Shown: positions 28,047 through 38,071, counted from the stretch's first letter. The stretch is DNA of 64,000 nt from Achromobacter sp. HZ34 (GCF_002209485.1 NZ_NJIX01000003.1:620001-684000), one strand, 5' to 3'. Numbers and translations: made by a program. Notes: generated by a model not told the origin, from the letters alone.

Positions 28047-29224
28047 TGCACTTTCCCGTCCGCCGCGCGCACGCGGTGGATCGCCGTGACGATGCGATCG
28101 CCCGCCTGCAAGCCCGACAAGACTTCGGCCTGCAGGCGATCACGCACGCCCGTCTGGACTTCGCGGGTGACGATGCGCCCTTCCGCCTCCTGTACCTGGG
28201 CGGTGTAGACCCCCGGCTTGTCCTTCACGGCGTGCAGGGACGGTATCGGCGCCAGCACCACGTTGGTGGCAGCGCTTTCGATGAAGAACACTTGCGCGCT
28301 CATCTGCGGCATCAATGCGCCGTCCGCATTGTCGACGTCGAACAGGACGGTATACAGCACGACCTTGCCCGCGGTGGAGGCGCTGGCCGCTTTCTGGCCA
28401 CCGCCGCTCGTATCGCTTTCAGGCGGATTGGGGGGCGCGGGCAGGATCTGGCGCACGCTTCCAGTCCAGCGGCGGTCGTCCCCCAGGGTCTTGAAATACA
28501 CCTTCATGCCCGGTTTCACGCGCCGCACGTCAGCCTCGGACACCTCGGTCCAGACCGTCATCGAGGACAGGTCGGCAATCCGCAGGATCTTGGGCGTCTG
28601 GTAGGTGGCGTTCAACGTCTGCCCTTCCCGCGCATCCAGCGTGACGACGGTGCCGGACATGGGCGCGTAGATGCGGGTGTAGCCCAACTGGGCCTGGTCG
28701 CCCTTCAAGGTGGACGAGGCGCCGGCAATCTGCGCCGTCAGGTTGGCGATGCGGGCTTGCGCCACCTGCAAATCGGCATAAGCCGTCTGGACATCCTCGT
28801 CGCGGGTGGACCCTTCGCGCGCCATGCGGCGCTGGCGTTCATATTGCTGCCGGGCCAGGTCGCGCTGGGCTTCCTGCTCGGTGCGCTGGGCCCGCAAGCT
28901 GTCCAGCGTCGCGATGTCGGCATCGACCTTGGCCTGTTGCACGGCGGGATCGATCTCCACCAGCAGGTCGCCCTTCTTGACCTGGCTACCCGGCTGCACG
29001 GCGATGCGGCGGATTTCGCCGGAGGCCTGCGCGCCGACGTCCACATAGCTGCGCGGCTGCAGCGTGCCCAGGGCGGTGACGCTGACTTCGATGTCGCCAC
29101 GGGTGATGGGAGAGGTATCGACGACCTCGCGCGTACGCAGCAAGGCCCAGGCCGACAGCGCCAGCAGGACGACGACGACAACAGTGGCTATGCGGAAAAG
29201 AGGCCGTTTCGGTGACTTGGGCAT
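28040..29224 (-). CDS. macA: MacA-type periplasmic adaptor
   Basis: This membrane-fusion protein links MacB to the outer-membrane channel. The 394-residue protein has an N-terminal membrane anchor (IATVVVVVLLALSAWALL). A lipoyl half-motif (VDVGAQASGEIRRIAVQPGS) leads into a long helical hairpin (about 95-170), and beta-barrel and membrane-proximal domains follow. It is first in the macA-macB-nodT run. The duplicated motif upstream (29253-29533) may belong to its promoter. Confidence 0.94.
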   Translation of the reverse strand: MPKSPKRPLFRIATVVVVVLLALSAWALLRTREVVDTSPITRGDIEVSVTALGTLQPRSYVDVGAQASGEIRRIAVQPGSQVKKGDLLVEIDPAVQQAKVDADIATLDSLRAQRTEQEAQRDLARQQYERQRRMAREGSTRDEDVQTAYADLQVAQARIANLTAQIAGASSTLKGDQAQLGYTRIYAPMSGTVVTLDAREGQTLNATYQTPKILRIADLSSMTVWTEVSEADVRRVKPGMKVYFKTLGDDRRWTGSVRQILPAPPNPPESDTSGGGQKAASASTAGKVVLYTVLFDVDNADGALMPQMSAQVFFIESAATNVVLAPIPSLHAVKDKPGVYTAQVQEAEGRIVTREVQTGVRDRLQAEVLSGLQAGDRIVTAIHRVRAADGKVQW

Positions 29225-29252
29225 CAGTGTCTTTTACGGGATTTCGTCTCGG

Positions 29253-29533
29253 TCGAAACTTGGGACCGAGCGCTCGTAGACCAGTTCCGTGAATTTGCAA
29301 CGGAGCATCTTATAGATATAGACGCAAGAACATGGCATTTCCCCCACCCTCACCCCTGCTATCCGGATAAAAATCGCGGATCCGCCATCATTCGCCCGCG
29401 GCGGTTTCGATGAAGTGGGCAGTCAGGCAGGGCGCGGGAATGCTATTCCGATGGCTAGGGCATCGAGGTCGGGAACGGACGCGCTGTGGGTCGTTCGAAA
29501 CTTGGGGCCAGGTTTCGATGACGAGTTCCGTGA
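29253..29533. promoter_or_regulatory. Duplicated 40-bp motif between macA and the FecR-like gene
   Basis: TCGAAACTTGGG is followed, after 18 or 17 bases, by AGTTCCGTGA. Copy one is at 29253-29292 and copy two at 29495-29533, in the same orientation. On the minus strand, facing macA, each reads GGAACT followed about 14 bases later by GGTCCC or GGCCCC. This has the look of an ECF sigma-factor promoter but is not a firm match. The 200 bases between them hold no gene. Confidence 0.5.
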
Positions 29534-29536
29534 GGG

Positions 29537-30127
29537 ATGAACGCGCCGCGTAGAATTCCCGTTTTTCGTCCGCTGCCCGCCCCCATGCCTTTCCGCCGTC
29601 CGCTGCCCACGCATCCGATCGCTCGCCGCGACGAACTGCGGCGCCGCCGCGCGGGCCGTTTTGGCGTAGCCACCATGATGGTGTTGATGGCGGTGCTGAC
29701 GCTGCCGGAGATATTGGCTACGCCCACCTATAGCGTGCATCTGCCTGCTGCCACGGCGGATCAGGCGCCGCCCGAGCTGCCCGATGGATCGCGAGTCGTT
29801 CTGGAAACCGGCACCGCGCTGGAGGTGCAGTATTACAAGCACCGGCGTGAAGTCAGGCTGAGCGATGGCGCCGCGGAATTCACGATCAACAAGGATGCGG
29901 ATCGCCCATTCGAAGCGAAAGCCGGTGGAGTGGTGGCGCGTACCGACGAAGGCAGCTTCGGCTTGCGGCGCGCGGGTTCCGCCGTGCGTGTGGAAGTGAG
30001 ATCCGGCACGGTTGAAGTTAGCGAAGGGCGTTGGAACCGGCGCAAGTCGGTGGTGCTGCAGGCTGGGCAAGGGGTGCAGACCAGGCCGGAGGGTGGCTTG
30101 ACGGAGGTTTTCATCGTCACGCGGTGA
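29537..30127 (+). CDS. FecR-domain membrane protein
   Basis: The 196-residue protein has an Arg-rich cytoplasmic start of about 50 residues and one membrane helix (TMMVLMAVLTLPEILA). The periplasmic FecR domain has LPDGSRVVLETGTALEV and VEVRSGTVEV, the usual FecR strands. In cell-surface signalling FecR passes a signal from a TonB receptor to an ECF sigma factor. Neither partner is nearby, and the cytoplasmic part is shorter than a full anti-sigma domain. An internal ATG at 29585 could be the true start, because the upstream ATG overlaps the repeat motif. Confidence 0.72.
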   Translation: MNAPRRIPVFRPLPAPMPFRRPLPTHPIARRDELRRRRAGRFGVATMMVLMAVLTLPEILATPTYSVHLPAATADQAPPELPDGSRVVLETGTALEVQYYKHRREVRLSDGAAEFTINKDADRPFEAKAGGVVARTDEGSFGLRRAGSAVRVEVRSGTVEVSEGRWNRRKSVVLQAGQGVQTRPEGGLTEVFIVTR

Positions 30128-30254
30128 GCCGGCCGCCCATGCAAGGGCCATGCAAGCGCGATTTTCAAATTTGCCGGTTTCGTCATATTCTCCGCGCCGG
30201 GCATAAATATAAGTTGGATAAGGCGTTCGCTGCTGACGAAGGGTGTTTTTTGTG

Positions 30255-30412
30255 TGGGGGGAACCCCCACCGGCCCCCTCCTTGGGCTGGCGCCCCAGTG
30301 GCTACGGTGTCGATGGCGGGGGGAATCCCACCATCGTCTTCAGGCTGGCGCCCCTGTGGCTGCGGATCGATGGCGGGGGAATCCCACCCATCGTCTTCGG
30401 GCTGGCGCCCGA
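30255..30412. repeat. Tandem imperfect 57-58-bp repeat
   Basis: Units contain GCTGGCGCCC, then a TGGCTNCGG/TCGATGGCGGGGG part, then AATCCCACC and TCGTCTTC. GCTGGCGCCC begins at 30286, 30344 and 30401 (steps of 58 and 57). The first unit is degenerate (30255-30290). The array fills most of the gap between the FecR-like gene and the DASS permease and ends about 35 bases before its GTG start. Confidence 0.75.
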
Positions 30413-30448
30413 TAACCACTGGTTCAATCTGAGTTGAGGAGACTGTTC

Positions 30449-31753
30449 GTGGATCCTGGTTTGTTGCCGGCCGCCATTCTGGTGACCGTGACCATCGTGC
30501 TGTGGGCCACCGCGCGCCTGCCCGAGTACCTGGTCGCATTGCTGTTCTTCGCGGCCGCCGCGATCCTGCACGTCGCGTCGGTCGACGTGATCTTCTCCGG
30601 CTTCGCCTCGGCGGCGTTCTGGCTGGTACTGAGCGGCTTCGTGCTGGGCCTGGCCATCCGCAAGGTGGGCCTGGCCGACCGCATGGCCGGCACCCTGGCC
30701 ACACGGCTCAACGGCTCATGGCCACGCATGGTGGGCGGCGTGATCCTGCTGACCTACGGCCTGGCCTTCGTCATGCCGTCGAACATGGGCCGCATCGCCC
30801 TGCTGATGCCCATCGTGATGGCGCTGGCGGACCGCGCCGGCCTGACGGAAGGCAGCCGCGGACGCATCGGCCTGGCGCTAGCCGTCGGCATGGGCACCTA
30901 CCAGCTGTCCGCCAGCATCCTGCCCGCCAACGTGCCCAACCTGGTCATGGCAGGCGCGGCGGAGCAGGCCTATGGCGTGCATTTCGCCTATCTGTCCTAC
31001 CTGTGGCTGCATACCCCGGTATTGGCGATCCTGAAAGGGTTGGTCCTGCTGGCCACCATCTGCCTGATGTTCCCCGCAAGACCGCAAGCCATCGTCGCGG
31101 CCACCGCCCGCACGCCGCTCACCCGCGCCGAAAAACGCCTGAGCGTGCTGCTGGTCATTACCCTGCTGCTGTGGATGACCGACACCTGGCACGGCATCTC
31201 GCCGGCCTGGGTGGGGCTGGCCGCCGCCTGCGTGTGCCTGCTGCCGCGCGTGGGCTTCCTCAACGGCGACGAATTCGCCGCCGGCGTGAACGTGCGCACC
31301 TGCCTGTACGTCGCCGCCATCCTGGGCCTGGCCGCGCTGGTCACCGCATCCGGCCTGGGCCATGCCATCGGACGCTGGCTCCTGCCCCTGCTGCCGCTGG
31401 ACCCCGCCCAGCCCCTGCGCAGCTTCTACGCGCTGGTCGGATTGACCGGCGTACTCAACTTCGTCGTCACCGCCAACGGCGTGCCCGCGCTGTACACCCC
31501 GCTGGCGCAGGCCCTGGCCGACGGCAGCGGCCTGCCCCTGCTGACGGTGCTCATGATCCAGGTGATCGGCTATGCGACGCCGGTGCTGCCCTATCAGGCC
31601 GCGCCCTTCGTCGTCGCCATGGGCATGGGCAAAGTGCCGCCGCGCGCCGGCCTGATGCTGTGCCTGGCCGTCGCGGTCATCACCTTCGCCATCCTGGTGC
31701 CGCTGGATTACGCCTGGTTCAGGCTGCTGGGGTGGATCCCCGCTTCACCATGA
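30449..31753 (+). CDS. DASS/SLC13-family permease
   Basis: This is a predicted sodium-coupled or anion-exchange carrier of the divalent anion:sodium symporter type. The 434-residue protein has about 11-12 membrane segments. It has a carboxylate-site region FVMPSNMGRIALLMPIV and a second half with TANGVPALYTPLAQALADG. The start is the GTG at 30449, with AGGAGA 6 bases upstream. A TTG five codons earlier lacks a ribosome site. Typical substrates are dicarboxylates, but an ArsB/NhaD-like role is not excluded. Confidence 0.85.
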   Translation: MDPGLLPAAILVTVTIVLWATARLPEYLVALLFFAAAAILHVASVDVIFSGFASAAFWLVLSGFVLGLAIRKVGLADRMAGTLATRLNGSWPRMVGGVILLTYGLAFVMPSNMGRIALLMPIVMALADRAGLTEGSRGRIGLALAVGMGTYQLSASILPANVPNLVMAGAAEQAYGVHFAYLSYLWLHTPVLAILKGLVLLATICLMFPARPQAIVAATARTPLTRAEKRLSVLLVITLLLWMTDTWHGISPAWVGLAAACVCLLPRVGFLNGDEFAAGVNVRTCLYVAAILGLAALVTASGLGHAIGRWLLPLLPLDPAQPLRSFYALVGLTGVLNFVVTANGVPALYTPLAQALADGSGLPLLTVLMIQVIGYATPVLPYQAAPFVVAMGMGKVPPRAGLMLCLAVAVITFAILVPLDYAWFRLLGWIPASP

Positions 31754-32014
31754 AATTCACGTTCGCAGTGAAATCCAGCCGGCGTTAAGGCCGAATACGG
31801 GCGTCAAGTACCGCCGCGGAATGGTTACTTATTGATTCACGAATCGACGGGCCGACCGGGGACTATTCGTTCGAGGTGGCGCCAGCCAGGGCCAAATGTG
31901 TCATTTCGCGTGGGATATACCCTCGCCTGGAAGGCGGATGGCACGGTGCTTGCGGAATGGTCTGCGCTTTCCATTCTGTTCAAACCAAGTTCCAGCAACG
32001 TCAAGGAGATACTC
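31754..32014. other. Intergenic region after the DASS permease
   Basis: No convincing gene or terminator was found. A weak inverted pair, TTCAC / GTGAA, lies at about 31756-31772. Confidence 0.35.
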
Positions 32015-32368
32015 ATGAAGCTTCGCCGCCTGACTTCCGCCCTGGCCATCGCCTCGTTCTGCATCGCGGGCGCGGCCCAAGCACAGACGATGGCCCCCAC
32101 CACGCCGTCGACCACGCCGAATGACACGACGGCCACGCCGCCGAACAATGCCAAGGTTCCTCCTGGCACCGCCAATCCGACGTCGAAGAATTCTGGTGCC
32201 ACGCCCAGCGCCAACACGCAGAAGGGCACCAAGAACAGCGATGCCACCCATAACGGCAAATCGCATAGCAAGAGCACCAAGAGCAGCTCTGGCAGCATGA
32301 ACCACGGCACCAGCGGTAATATGGCCGAACCGACCAATTCCGCTCCCAATACCGGCGGTTCCCGCTAA
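32015..32368 (+). CDS. Small secreted Ser/Thr/Asn-rich protein
   Basis: The 117-residue protein has a clear Sec signal peptide (MKLRRLTSALAIASFCIAG, cleavage after AQA). The remainder is low-complexity, rich in Thr, Pro, Asn, Ser and Gly with some Lys and His, and has no cysteine. AAGGAGA lies 5 bases before the ATG. No family is recognised. It could be a periplasmic stress-induced or cell-surface linker protein. The open frame continues upstream, but the signal peptide fixes this start. Confidence 0.8.
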   Translation: MKLRRLTSALAIASFCIAGAAQAQTMAPTTPSTTPNDTTATPPNNAKVPPGTANPTSKNSGATPSANTQKGTKNSDATHNGKSHSKSTKSSSGSMNHGTSGNMAEPTNSAPNTGGSR

Positions 32369-32438
32369 GCCTCCCGCTTGGACGGCCGGCCCGCCAGTCG
32401 CCGGGGGTGTGCCCCTGACGGGCGCGGGCCAGTTTCAC

Positions 32439-32480
32439 AGCGTCATGCGCACGCACTGCAAGGTGCGTGCGCATGACGCT
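32439..32480. repeat. Perfect 18-bp inverted repeat
   Basis: Arms at 32439-32456 and 32463-32480 are exact reverse complements, with a 6-base loop TGCAAG. The sequence begins AGCGTCATGCGC. It lies between the small secreted protein and the next gene, ending 24 bases before the ATG at 32505. No strong T-run follows (TTGTTTC). Confidence 0.9.
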
Positions 32481-32504
32481 TGTTTCACCCACGGGAGATG
32501 CACT

Positions 32505-32768
32505 ATGGGAACTTTTGCCAGCGCGACCAATGCCCAGTTCAAGGACGATGAGATCATCTTTTCCTTGACCATCAAGGGCGAGCCCCGCAAGTTTGAAATT
32601 TCCGGCGACGCCCTGCGGGAATGCTTCGGTGCCGAAGACAGCACCGGCAGCGGCCTGCTCAAGGCTTTTGAACGCGGCAGCGACCGCATACGCCGCGCGG
32701 CCGAGGAAGCGCTCAACGCCCCCACCGACGGTGTGACGCCGCTGGGGACGGGGGATTTCGAAGAATAG
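32505..32768 (+). CDS. Small DUF1488-like protein
   Basis: The 87-residue protein has alternating strand/helix character. Its pattern ISGDALRECFGA followed by LLKAFERGSDRIRRAAEEAL resembles the DUF1488 pattern of a helix with a conserved Phe-Gly and a C-terminal amphipathic helix. This match is by memory of the pattern only. GGGAGA lies 7 bases upstream of the ATG. The function of the family is unknown. Confidence 0.65.
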   Translation: MGTFASATNAQFKDDEIIFSLTIKGEPRKFEISGDALRECFGAEDSTGSGLLKAFERGSDRIRRAAEEALNAPTDGVTPLGTGDFEE

Positions 32769-32809
32769 GCATCCGGGCGGCGGCATCGACTACCCGGGGC
32801 CGAACGTCG

Positions 32810-33790
32810 TCAGGCCCCGCGCAATCGCGTCAACACTTCCGGATTGGCCAAATTCGTCGGCGCGCCGGCAAAAAAACGGTTGATGTTGTCGAAGGCCATG
32901 CCAAAGTAGGCTTCATAGTTGTCCTTTTCAACGAAGCCCAGGTGTGGCGTGCACAACGCGTTATCCAGATGCAGCAAGGGGTGATCGGCCCCCAGCACCG
33001 GCTCCGACTCGAAGGTGTCGACGGCCGCGTAGCCGGGCGCGCCCGCCTGCAGCGCCGCCGCCAGCGCGCCGGCCTCGATGAGTTCAGCGCGGCTGGTGTT
33101 CACCAGCAAGGCACCGGGCCGCATGCGTGCCAGGTCGGCCGGCGTGATCGCGGCCCGTGTCGTCTCGCTCAAGCGCAGATGCAGGGTCAGCACATCGCTC
33201 TGCGCGAAGAAGGCTTCGCGCGTGGGCGCCACCTCGATACCGTTGGCCCGCGCCGCGGCCGTCGATGCGGGACCGCCCCACACCCACACATGCATGCCGA
33301 AGGCCGCGCCGTATGCAGCCACCTGGCGCCCGATTCGGCCATAACTCCACACGCCCAGGCGCTGTCCGCACAGTTCCTGGCCCAAGGTGGCTTGCCAGCG
33401 TCCCGCACGCAGGCCATTGGCTTCGCGCACCAGATGGCGGCGGCTGGCCAGCATCAGGGCCCAGGTCAGTTCCGCCGTGGCGGCGCCGCTGCCCTTGCCT
33501 TCGGCCACGGCAATGCCGCGCGCCGTACAGGCGGCCAGGTCGATATGGGAGGCGGTCTTGCCGATCTGGCTGATCAAGCGCAGGCGCGGCAAGCGGTCCA
33601 GCAGCGCCGCACCCACCGCCGTGCGTTCCCGCGTCAGCACAATGGCATCGGCGTCGGCAAAGCGGCGCGCCAGTTCATCCAGGTCCTTGGTATTGTCCTG
33701 GTAGATGGTCACTCGATGCGCGGCCAGGGACGCATAGCAATCCAGTCCGCGCACGCAATCCTGGTAATCATCGGGAATAGTTATTTGCAT
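32810..33790 (-). CDS. D-2-hydroxyacid dehydrogenase family protein
   Basis: This NAD(P)-dependent oxidoreductase is related to phosphoglycerate dehydrogenase. The 326-residue protein has the usual two Rossmann-like domains. The catalytic Arg (LVNTSRAELIE), Glu (DTFESEP) and His (CTPHLGF) are visible. The dinucleotide motif reads SYGRIG, where the first Gly of GxGxxG is Ser. A GSGAATAELTWALML segment fits the family. The start is the ATG of MQITIPDDY, because the upstream TTG has no ribosome site. Its closest relative in the window is at 39065-40015. Confidence 0.88.
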   Translation of the reverse strand: MQITIPDDYQDCVRGLDCYASLAAHRVTIYQDNTKDLDELARRFADADAIVLTRERTAVGAALLDRLPRLRLISQIGKTASHIDLAACTARGIAVAEGKGSGAATAELTWALMLASRRHLVREANGLRAGRWQATLGQELCGQRLGVWSYGRIGRQVAAYGAAFGMHVWVWGGPASTAAARANGIEVAPTREAFFAQSDVLTLHLRLSETTRAAITPADLARMRPGALLVNTSRAELIEAGALAAALQAGAPGYAAVDTFESEPVLGADHPLLHLDNALCTPHLGFVEKDNYEAYFGMAFDNINRFFAGAPTNLANPEVLTRLRGA

Positions 33791-33951
33791 GGTGATGTCT
33801 TCTTCACGGTTCAATCACTCTGAATTAAGGAATAACGCCTCGCAAGAATTTATTTCACGTTTCCCGGGCTCCCGGCACAATCGATGTGGACATTGTGCAA
33901 AAATCGCGCTGTAACATCCATCCCACCCATTGGAGCCAGAGGCCGACTCAC

Positions 33952-35538
33952 GTGTTCTCGTTTTCCTTTCGCCGGTTGACCGGCGCGTTGTCTGCCCTTG
34001 TCTTGACGACGGCCGCCTTCGCCGGAATGGGCTATGCCCAATCCGCGCGCGCCTTCTCGTTTTTCGATGTCATGAAGCAGGCCAGGGAACTGGCCGACAA
34101 AAGCTATAAGGCACCCGAACCCAACCTGCCCGATTCGCTGCAGGAGCTGAAGTTCGCCGGCTACCAGCAGGTGCGGTTCAAGAACGACCGCCTGCACTGG
34201 CGCGGCGCGGGCACCAAGTTCCAGCTGAATTTCTATCACGAGGGCATGCACTTCAACACCCCCGTGAAGATCAACGAGATCGACGCGGCTGGCGTGCACG
34301 AGATCCAGTTCGATCCCAATGACTTCGATTACGGCAGCCTGAAGCTGGACCCGTCGGCCCTGAAGAACCTGGGCTTCGCCGGCTTCCGCGTGCTGTTTCC
34401 GGTCAACAGCGCCGATAAGAAGGACGACGAGCTGGCCTCGTTCCTGGGCGCCAGCTACTTCCGCGTCATCGGCAAAGGCCAGACGTATGGCCTGTCCGCA
34501 CGCGGCCTGGCCATCGACACCGCCCTGCCCTCCGGCGAGGAATTCCCGCGCTTCCGCGAATTCTGGATCGCCCGCCCGGCCCCCGAGGACAATTACCTCA
34601 CCATCTACGCCCTGCTCGACTCGCCGCGTGCGACCGGCGCCTATCGCTTCGTGCTGCGGCCCAACAGCCAGGACACGGTGATCGACGTCAAGGCCCGCAT
34701 CTTCCTGCGCGACCAGGTGGGCCGCCTGGGTGTGGCACCCCTGACCAGCATGTACCTGTTCGGCTCGAACCAGCCTTCGCCGGTCGCCAACTACCGTCCT
34801 GAAATGCACGACTCGGATGGCCTGGCCATCCACACCGGCAACGACGAATGGGTCTGGCGTCCGCTGACGAATCCGCGTCGCCTGCAAGTCAGCGCGTTCT
34901 CCGCGGAGAACCCCAAGGGCTTCGGCCTGCTGCAGCGCGGCCGCGAATTCAGCCGCTATGAAGACCTGGACGATCACTACGAGAAGCGGCCCAGCCTGTG
35001 GATCGAGCCCAAGACCGACTGGGGCAAGGGCAGCGTGCAGCTGATCGAGATCCCCACGAAAGATGAAACCAATGACAACATCGTCGCCTTCTGGGTGCCG
35101 GAGAAGCCGCCCGGCAAGGGCGAGCCCCTGGATGCGGATTACCGCATGACCTGGACGATGACCGACAGCAAGGCCCACGCTACGCCCTTGGCCTGGGTGG
35201 CACAGACCCGCCGTTCACGCGATGAAGTGAAGGGTGCGGATCTGGTGCGCCGCTCCGACGGCAGCATCACCTTCGTGGTGGACTTCGTCGGTGACTCGCT
35301 CAAGTCGCTGCCGGCCGACTCCACCGTCACCGCTGACACGTGGGTCGACGGCAATGGCCAGATCGTCGAGAACAGCGTACGTCCCAACAGCGTGACGGGC
35401 GGCCGCCGCCTGACGTTGCGGGTGAATGTGAAAGACCAGACAAAACCGGTGGAAATGCGGGCTTTCCTGACCAACGGCCAGGCGCCGCTGTCGGAAACCT
35501 GGAGCTACCGCCTGCCCAATGAACCTGAAGCAAAATAA
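33952..35538 (+). CDS. opgG: Periplasmic glucan biosynthesis protein
   Basis: OpgG helps elongate or branch osmoregulated periplasmic glucans made by OpgH. The 528-residue protein has a signal peptide (hydrophobic [15 protein letters not shown], cleavage near ARA). A long beta-rich domain has [20 protein letters not shown]-type segments, typical of MdoG. The GTG start at 33952 puts basic residues directly before the hydrophobic core. A GTG at 33886 is an alternative. The end overlaps opgH by 20 bases. Confidence 0.93.
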   Translation: MFSFSFRRLTGALSALVLTTAAFAGMGYAQSARAFSFFDVMKQARELADKSYKAPEPNLPDSLQELKFAGYQQVRFKNDRLHWRGAGTKFQLNFYHEGMHFNTPVKINEIDAAGVHEIQFDPNDFDYGSLKLDPSALKNLGFAGFRVLFPVNSADKKDDELASFLGASYFRVIGKGQTYGLSARGLAIDTALPSGEEFPRFREFWIARPAPEDNYLTIYALLDSPRATGAYRFVLRPNSQDTVIDVKARIFLRDQVGRLGVAPLTSMYLFGSNQPSPVANYRPEMHDSDGLAIHTGNDEWVWRPLTNPRRLQVSAFSAENPKGFGLLQRGREFSRYEDLDDHYEKRPSLWIEPKTDWGKGSVQLIEIPTKDETNDNIVAFWVPEKPPGKGEPLDADYRMTWTMTDSKAHATPLAWVAQTRRSRDEVKGADLVRRSDGSITFVVDFVGDSLKSLPADSTVTADTWVDGNGQIVENSVRPNSVTGGRRLTLRVNVKDQTKPVEMRAFLTNGQAPLSETWSYRLPNEPEAK

Positions 35539-38071
35539 CTCCTCCTCTCTCAATGACGTCTCGGACTACCTGAGCCGCCTTGCGCTGCCGCCCGAAAATC
35601 GGGCGGCGTTCGAGCGGCTGGCGGCGGAGGCGGCGAGTTCAGGCGAAGCGCCGCTTACCGCCGTTCACCAAAAGCTGGCCGACGGCGCTCCGCCCCTGGA
35701 CAACGCCGTGGCCGCATCGGCCCGCGGCCGGCTGGCAGCCGGCGACGCCGTGGACCAGGAAGCGGCCCAGCTCGCGACGCAGACCGAAATCGCCGGCATC
35801 TGCCTGCCTTCGGCCCCGCCGCTGAACCGCACCCCGATGTCGCCCGAACCCTGGACGCCCAATCCGCTGGTGCGCGGCTGGCGCCGCCTGCGGGGCCAAA
35901 GGGAAAGCGTGGCGCCGGACTACCAGGCCGTCGCCCCGCAAATGGATCCGCGCTGGCGCCAGGCCGGCAGCCGCCGGCGCATGGCGCTGCTGTTCCTGGT
36001 GGTGGTGCAGACGGTCATCGCCACCTACTACATGAAGGGCGTGCTGCCCTACCAGGGCCGGCAGATCCTGGAAATCGGCATCCTGTTCCTGTTCGCCCTG
36101 CTGTTCGCCTGGGTGTCGGCCGGTTTCTGGACGGCCATGATGGGCTTCCTGCAACTGCTCATCGGCCGCGACCGCTACAGTATTTCAGCGCGCGGGGTCG
36201 ACGACAAGGACATCGAGCCAACCGCCCGCACGGCCATCGTCATGCCGATCTGCAACGAGGACGTCTCGCGCGTCTTCGCCGGACTGCGGGCCACGTATGA
36301 ATCGCTGGCCCAGACGGATTCACTGGAACGCTTCGACATCTTCATTCTCAGCGACAGCTACAAGGCCGACATCTGCGTGGCCGAACAGCGCGCCTGGGTC
36401 GAGCTGTGCAAGGCGGTACAGGGCGTCGGCCGCATCTTCTATCGCCGCCGCCGCCGCCGCGTCAAACGCAAGAGCGGCAATATCGACGACTTCTGCCGCC
36501 GCTGGGGCGCCAACTACCGCTATATGGTGGTGCTGGACGCCGACAGCGTGATGACCGGCGAATGCCTGAAGAAACTCGTACAGCTGATGGAAGCCAGCCC
36601 CGACGCCGGCATCATCCAGAGCTCGCCGCAAGCCAGCGGCATGGACAGCCTGTACGCCCGCATCCAGCAGTTCGCCACCCGTGTCTATGGCCCGCTGTTC
36701 ACGGCCGGCATGCATTACTGGCAGCTGGGCGAGTCGCACTATTGGGGACATAACGCCATCATCCGGCTGGCGCCGTTCATGCGCCACTGCGTGCTGGCGC
36801 CACTACCCGGGAAGGGGTCGTTCTCCGGCGCCATCCTGTCGCATGACTTCGTCGAGGCAGCCCTGATGCGGCGCGCCGGCTGGGGGGTGTGGATCGCCTA
36901 CGACCTGCCGGGCAGCTACGAAGAACTGCCGCCCAATCTGCTGGAAGAAGTGCAGCGGGACCAGCGCTGGTGCCACGGCAACCTGATGAACTTCCGGCTG
37001 TTCTTCATCCGCGGTTTCCATCCGGTACACCGTGCGGTGTTCGTGACCGGCGTGATGTCCTATCTGTCGGCGCCGCTGTGGTTCCTGTTCCTGTTGCTGT
37101 CGACGGCGCTGCTGGCGGTGCATACCCTGACCGAACCGCAGTACTTCGTCGAACCGCGCCAGTTGTTCCCGATCTGGCCGCAATGGCATCCGGACAAGGC
37201 CATCGCGCTGTTCTCGACGACCTTCGTGCTGCTGTTCCTGCCCAAGATCCTCGGCATCCTGCTGGTGTGGGCGCGCGGCGCCAAGCTGTATGGCGGCCGT
37301 GGCCGCGCGCTGCGCAGCATGCTGCTGGAAGTGATGTTCTCGATGCTGCTGGCACCGGTGCGCATGCTGTTCCACACCCGCTTCGTGGTGGCGGCCTTCC
37401 TGGGGCTCTCGGCCAAGTGGATTTCGCCGGCGCGCGACAACGACGCGACCACCTGGGGCGACGCCTTCAAGCGCCACGGCGGCCAGACGTTGCTGGGCAT
37501 TTGCTGGGCGGCCCTGGTGGCCTGGCTCAATCCCATCTTCCTGCTGTGGATGGCGCCCATCCTGGCGTCCCTGCTGCTGATCATCCCGCTGTCGGTGGCC
37601 TCCAGCCGGGTCGACCTGGGCCGGCGGGCGTATCTGGATCGCCTGTTCCGCATCCCGGAAGAGACCCAGCCGCCCACCGAATTGCAGGCCACCCGGCGCT
37701 ATACCGCGCAGAACCGGGCGGTACCGCATATCCCCAGGTTCGAGGATGCGGTGGCCAATCCCACGGTCAACGCCCTGGCCTGCGCCATGGCCACGGGCCG
37801 CCACCGGCCCAACGCGCTGAACGAAGCACAGCGCCAGCAACAGGTGGAACGCGTGCTGGACCTGGGCGTGGAAGTGCTGACCGAACCGCAGAAGATCAAG
37901 CTGCTGGACGATCCCGTGGTGCTGGCGCGCGTGCATGCAGGCATCTGGGAAAGCCAGGCCGACCATGCGATTCATTTGCGGCAGCGCACGACGCCGCCAG
38001 CCCCCGAGGAAGTGGCGCCGCTCACGCCGGACGAAACGGACGCGGTGCAGGCGCAGGTACAGATGGCGTAA
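35519..38071 (+). CDS. opgH: Membrane glucosyltransferase
   Basis: This is a GT2 glucosyltransferase that polymerises UDP-glucose into the beta-1,2 backbone of periplasmic glucans. The 850-residue protein has a family-2 catalytic domain (about 230-480) with [15 protein letters not shown], the DxD-type LDADSVM, and a QRWCHGN (QxxRW-type) motif. Membrane segments flank it at about 155-205 and 515-700. The overlap with opgG by 20 bases suggests coupled translation. Confidence 0.96.
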   Translation: MNLKQNNSSSLNDVSDYLSRLALPPENRAAFERLAAEAASSGEAPLTAVHQKLADGAPPLDNAVAASARGRLAAGDAVDQEAAQLATQTEIAGICLPSAPPLNRTPMSPEPWTPNPLVRGWRRLRGQRESVAPDYQAVAPQMDPRWRQAGSRRRMALLFLVVVQTVIATYYMKGVLPYQGRQILEIGILFLFALLFAWVSAGFWTAMMGFLQLLIGRDRYSISARGVDDKDIEPTARTAIVMPICNEDVSRVFAGLRATYESLAQTDSLERFDIFILSDSYKADICVAEQRAWVELCKAVQGVGRIFYRRRRRRVKRKSGNIDDFCRRWGANYRYMVVLDADSVMTGECLKKLVQLMEASPDAGIIQSSPQASGMDSLYARIQQFATRVYGPLFTAGMHYWQLGESHYWGHNAIIRLAPFMRHCVLAPLPGKGSFSGAILSHDFVEAALMRRAGWGVWIAYDLPGSYEELPPNLLEEVQRDQRWCHGNLMNFRLFFIRGFHPVHRAVFVTGVMSYLSAPLWFLFLLLSTALLAVHTLTEPQYFVEPRQLFPIWPQWHPDKAIALFSTTFVLLFLPKILGILLVWARGAKLYGGRGRALRSMLLEVMFSMLLAPVRMLFHTRFVVAAFLGLSAKWISPARDNDATTWGDAFKRHGGQTLLGICWAALVAWLNPIFLLWMAPILASLLLIIPLSVASSRVDLGRRAYLDRLFRIPEETQPPTELQATRRYTAQNRAVPHIPRFEDAVANPTVNALACAMATGRHRPNALNEAQRQQQVERVLDLGVEVLTEPQKIKLLDDPVVLARVHAGIWESQADHAIHLRQRTTPPAPEEVAPLTPDETDAVQAQVQMA

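Noticed and set aside
30255-30412. Possible CRISPR array
   Set aside because: Only three imperfect units of 57-58 bases without distinct spacers, and no cas genes nearby. It is a plain tandem repeat.
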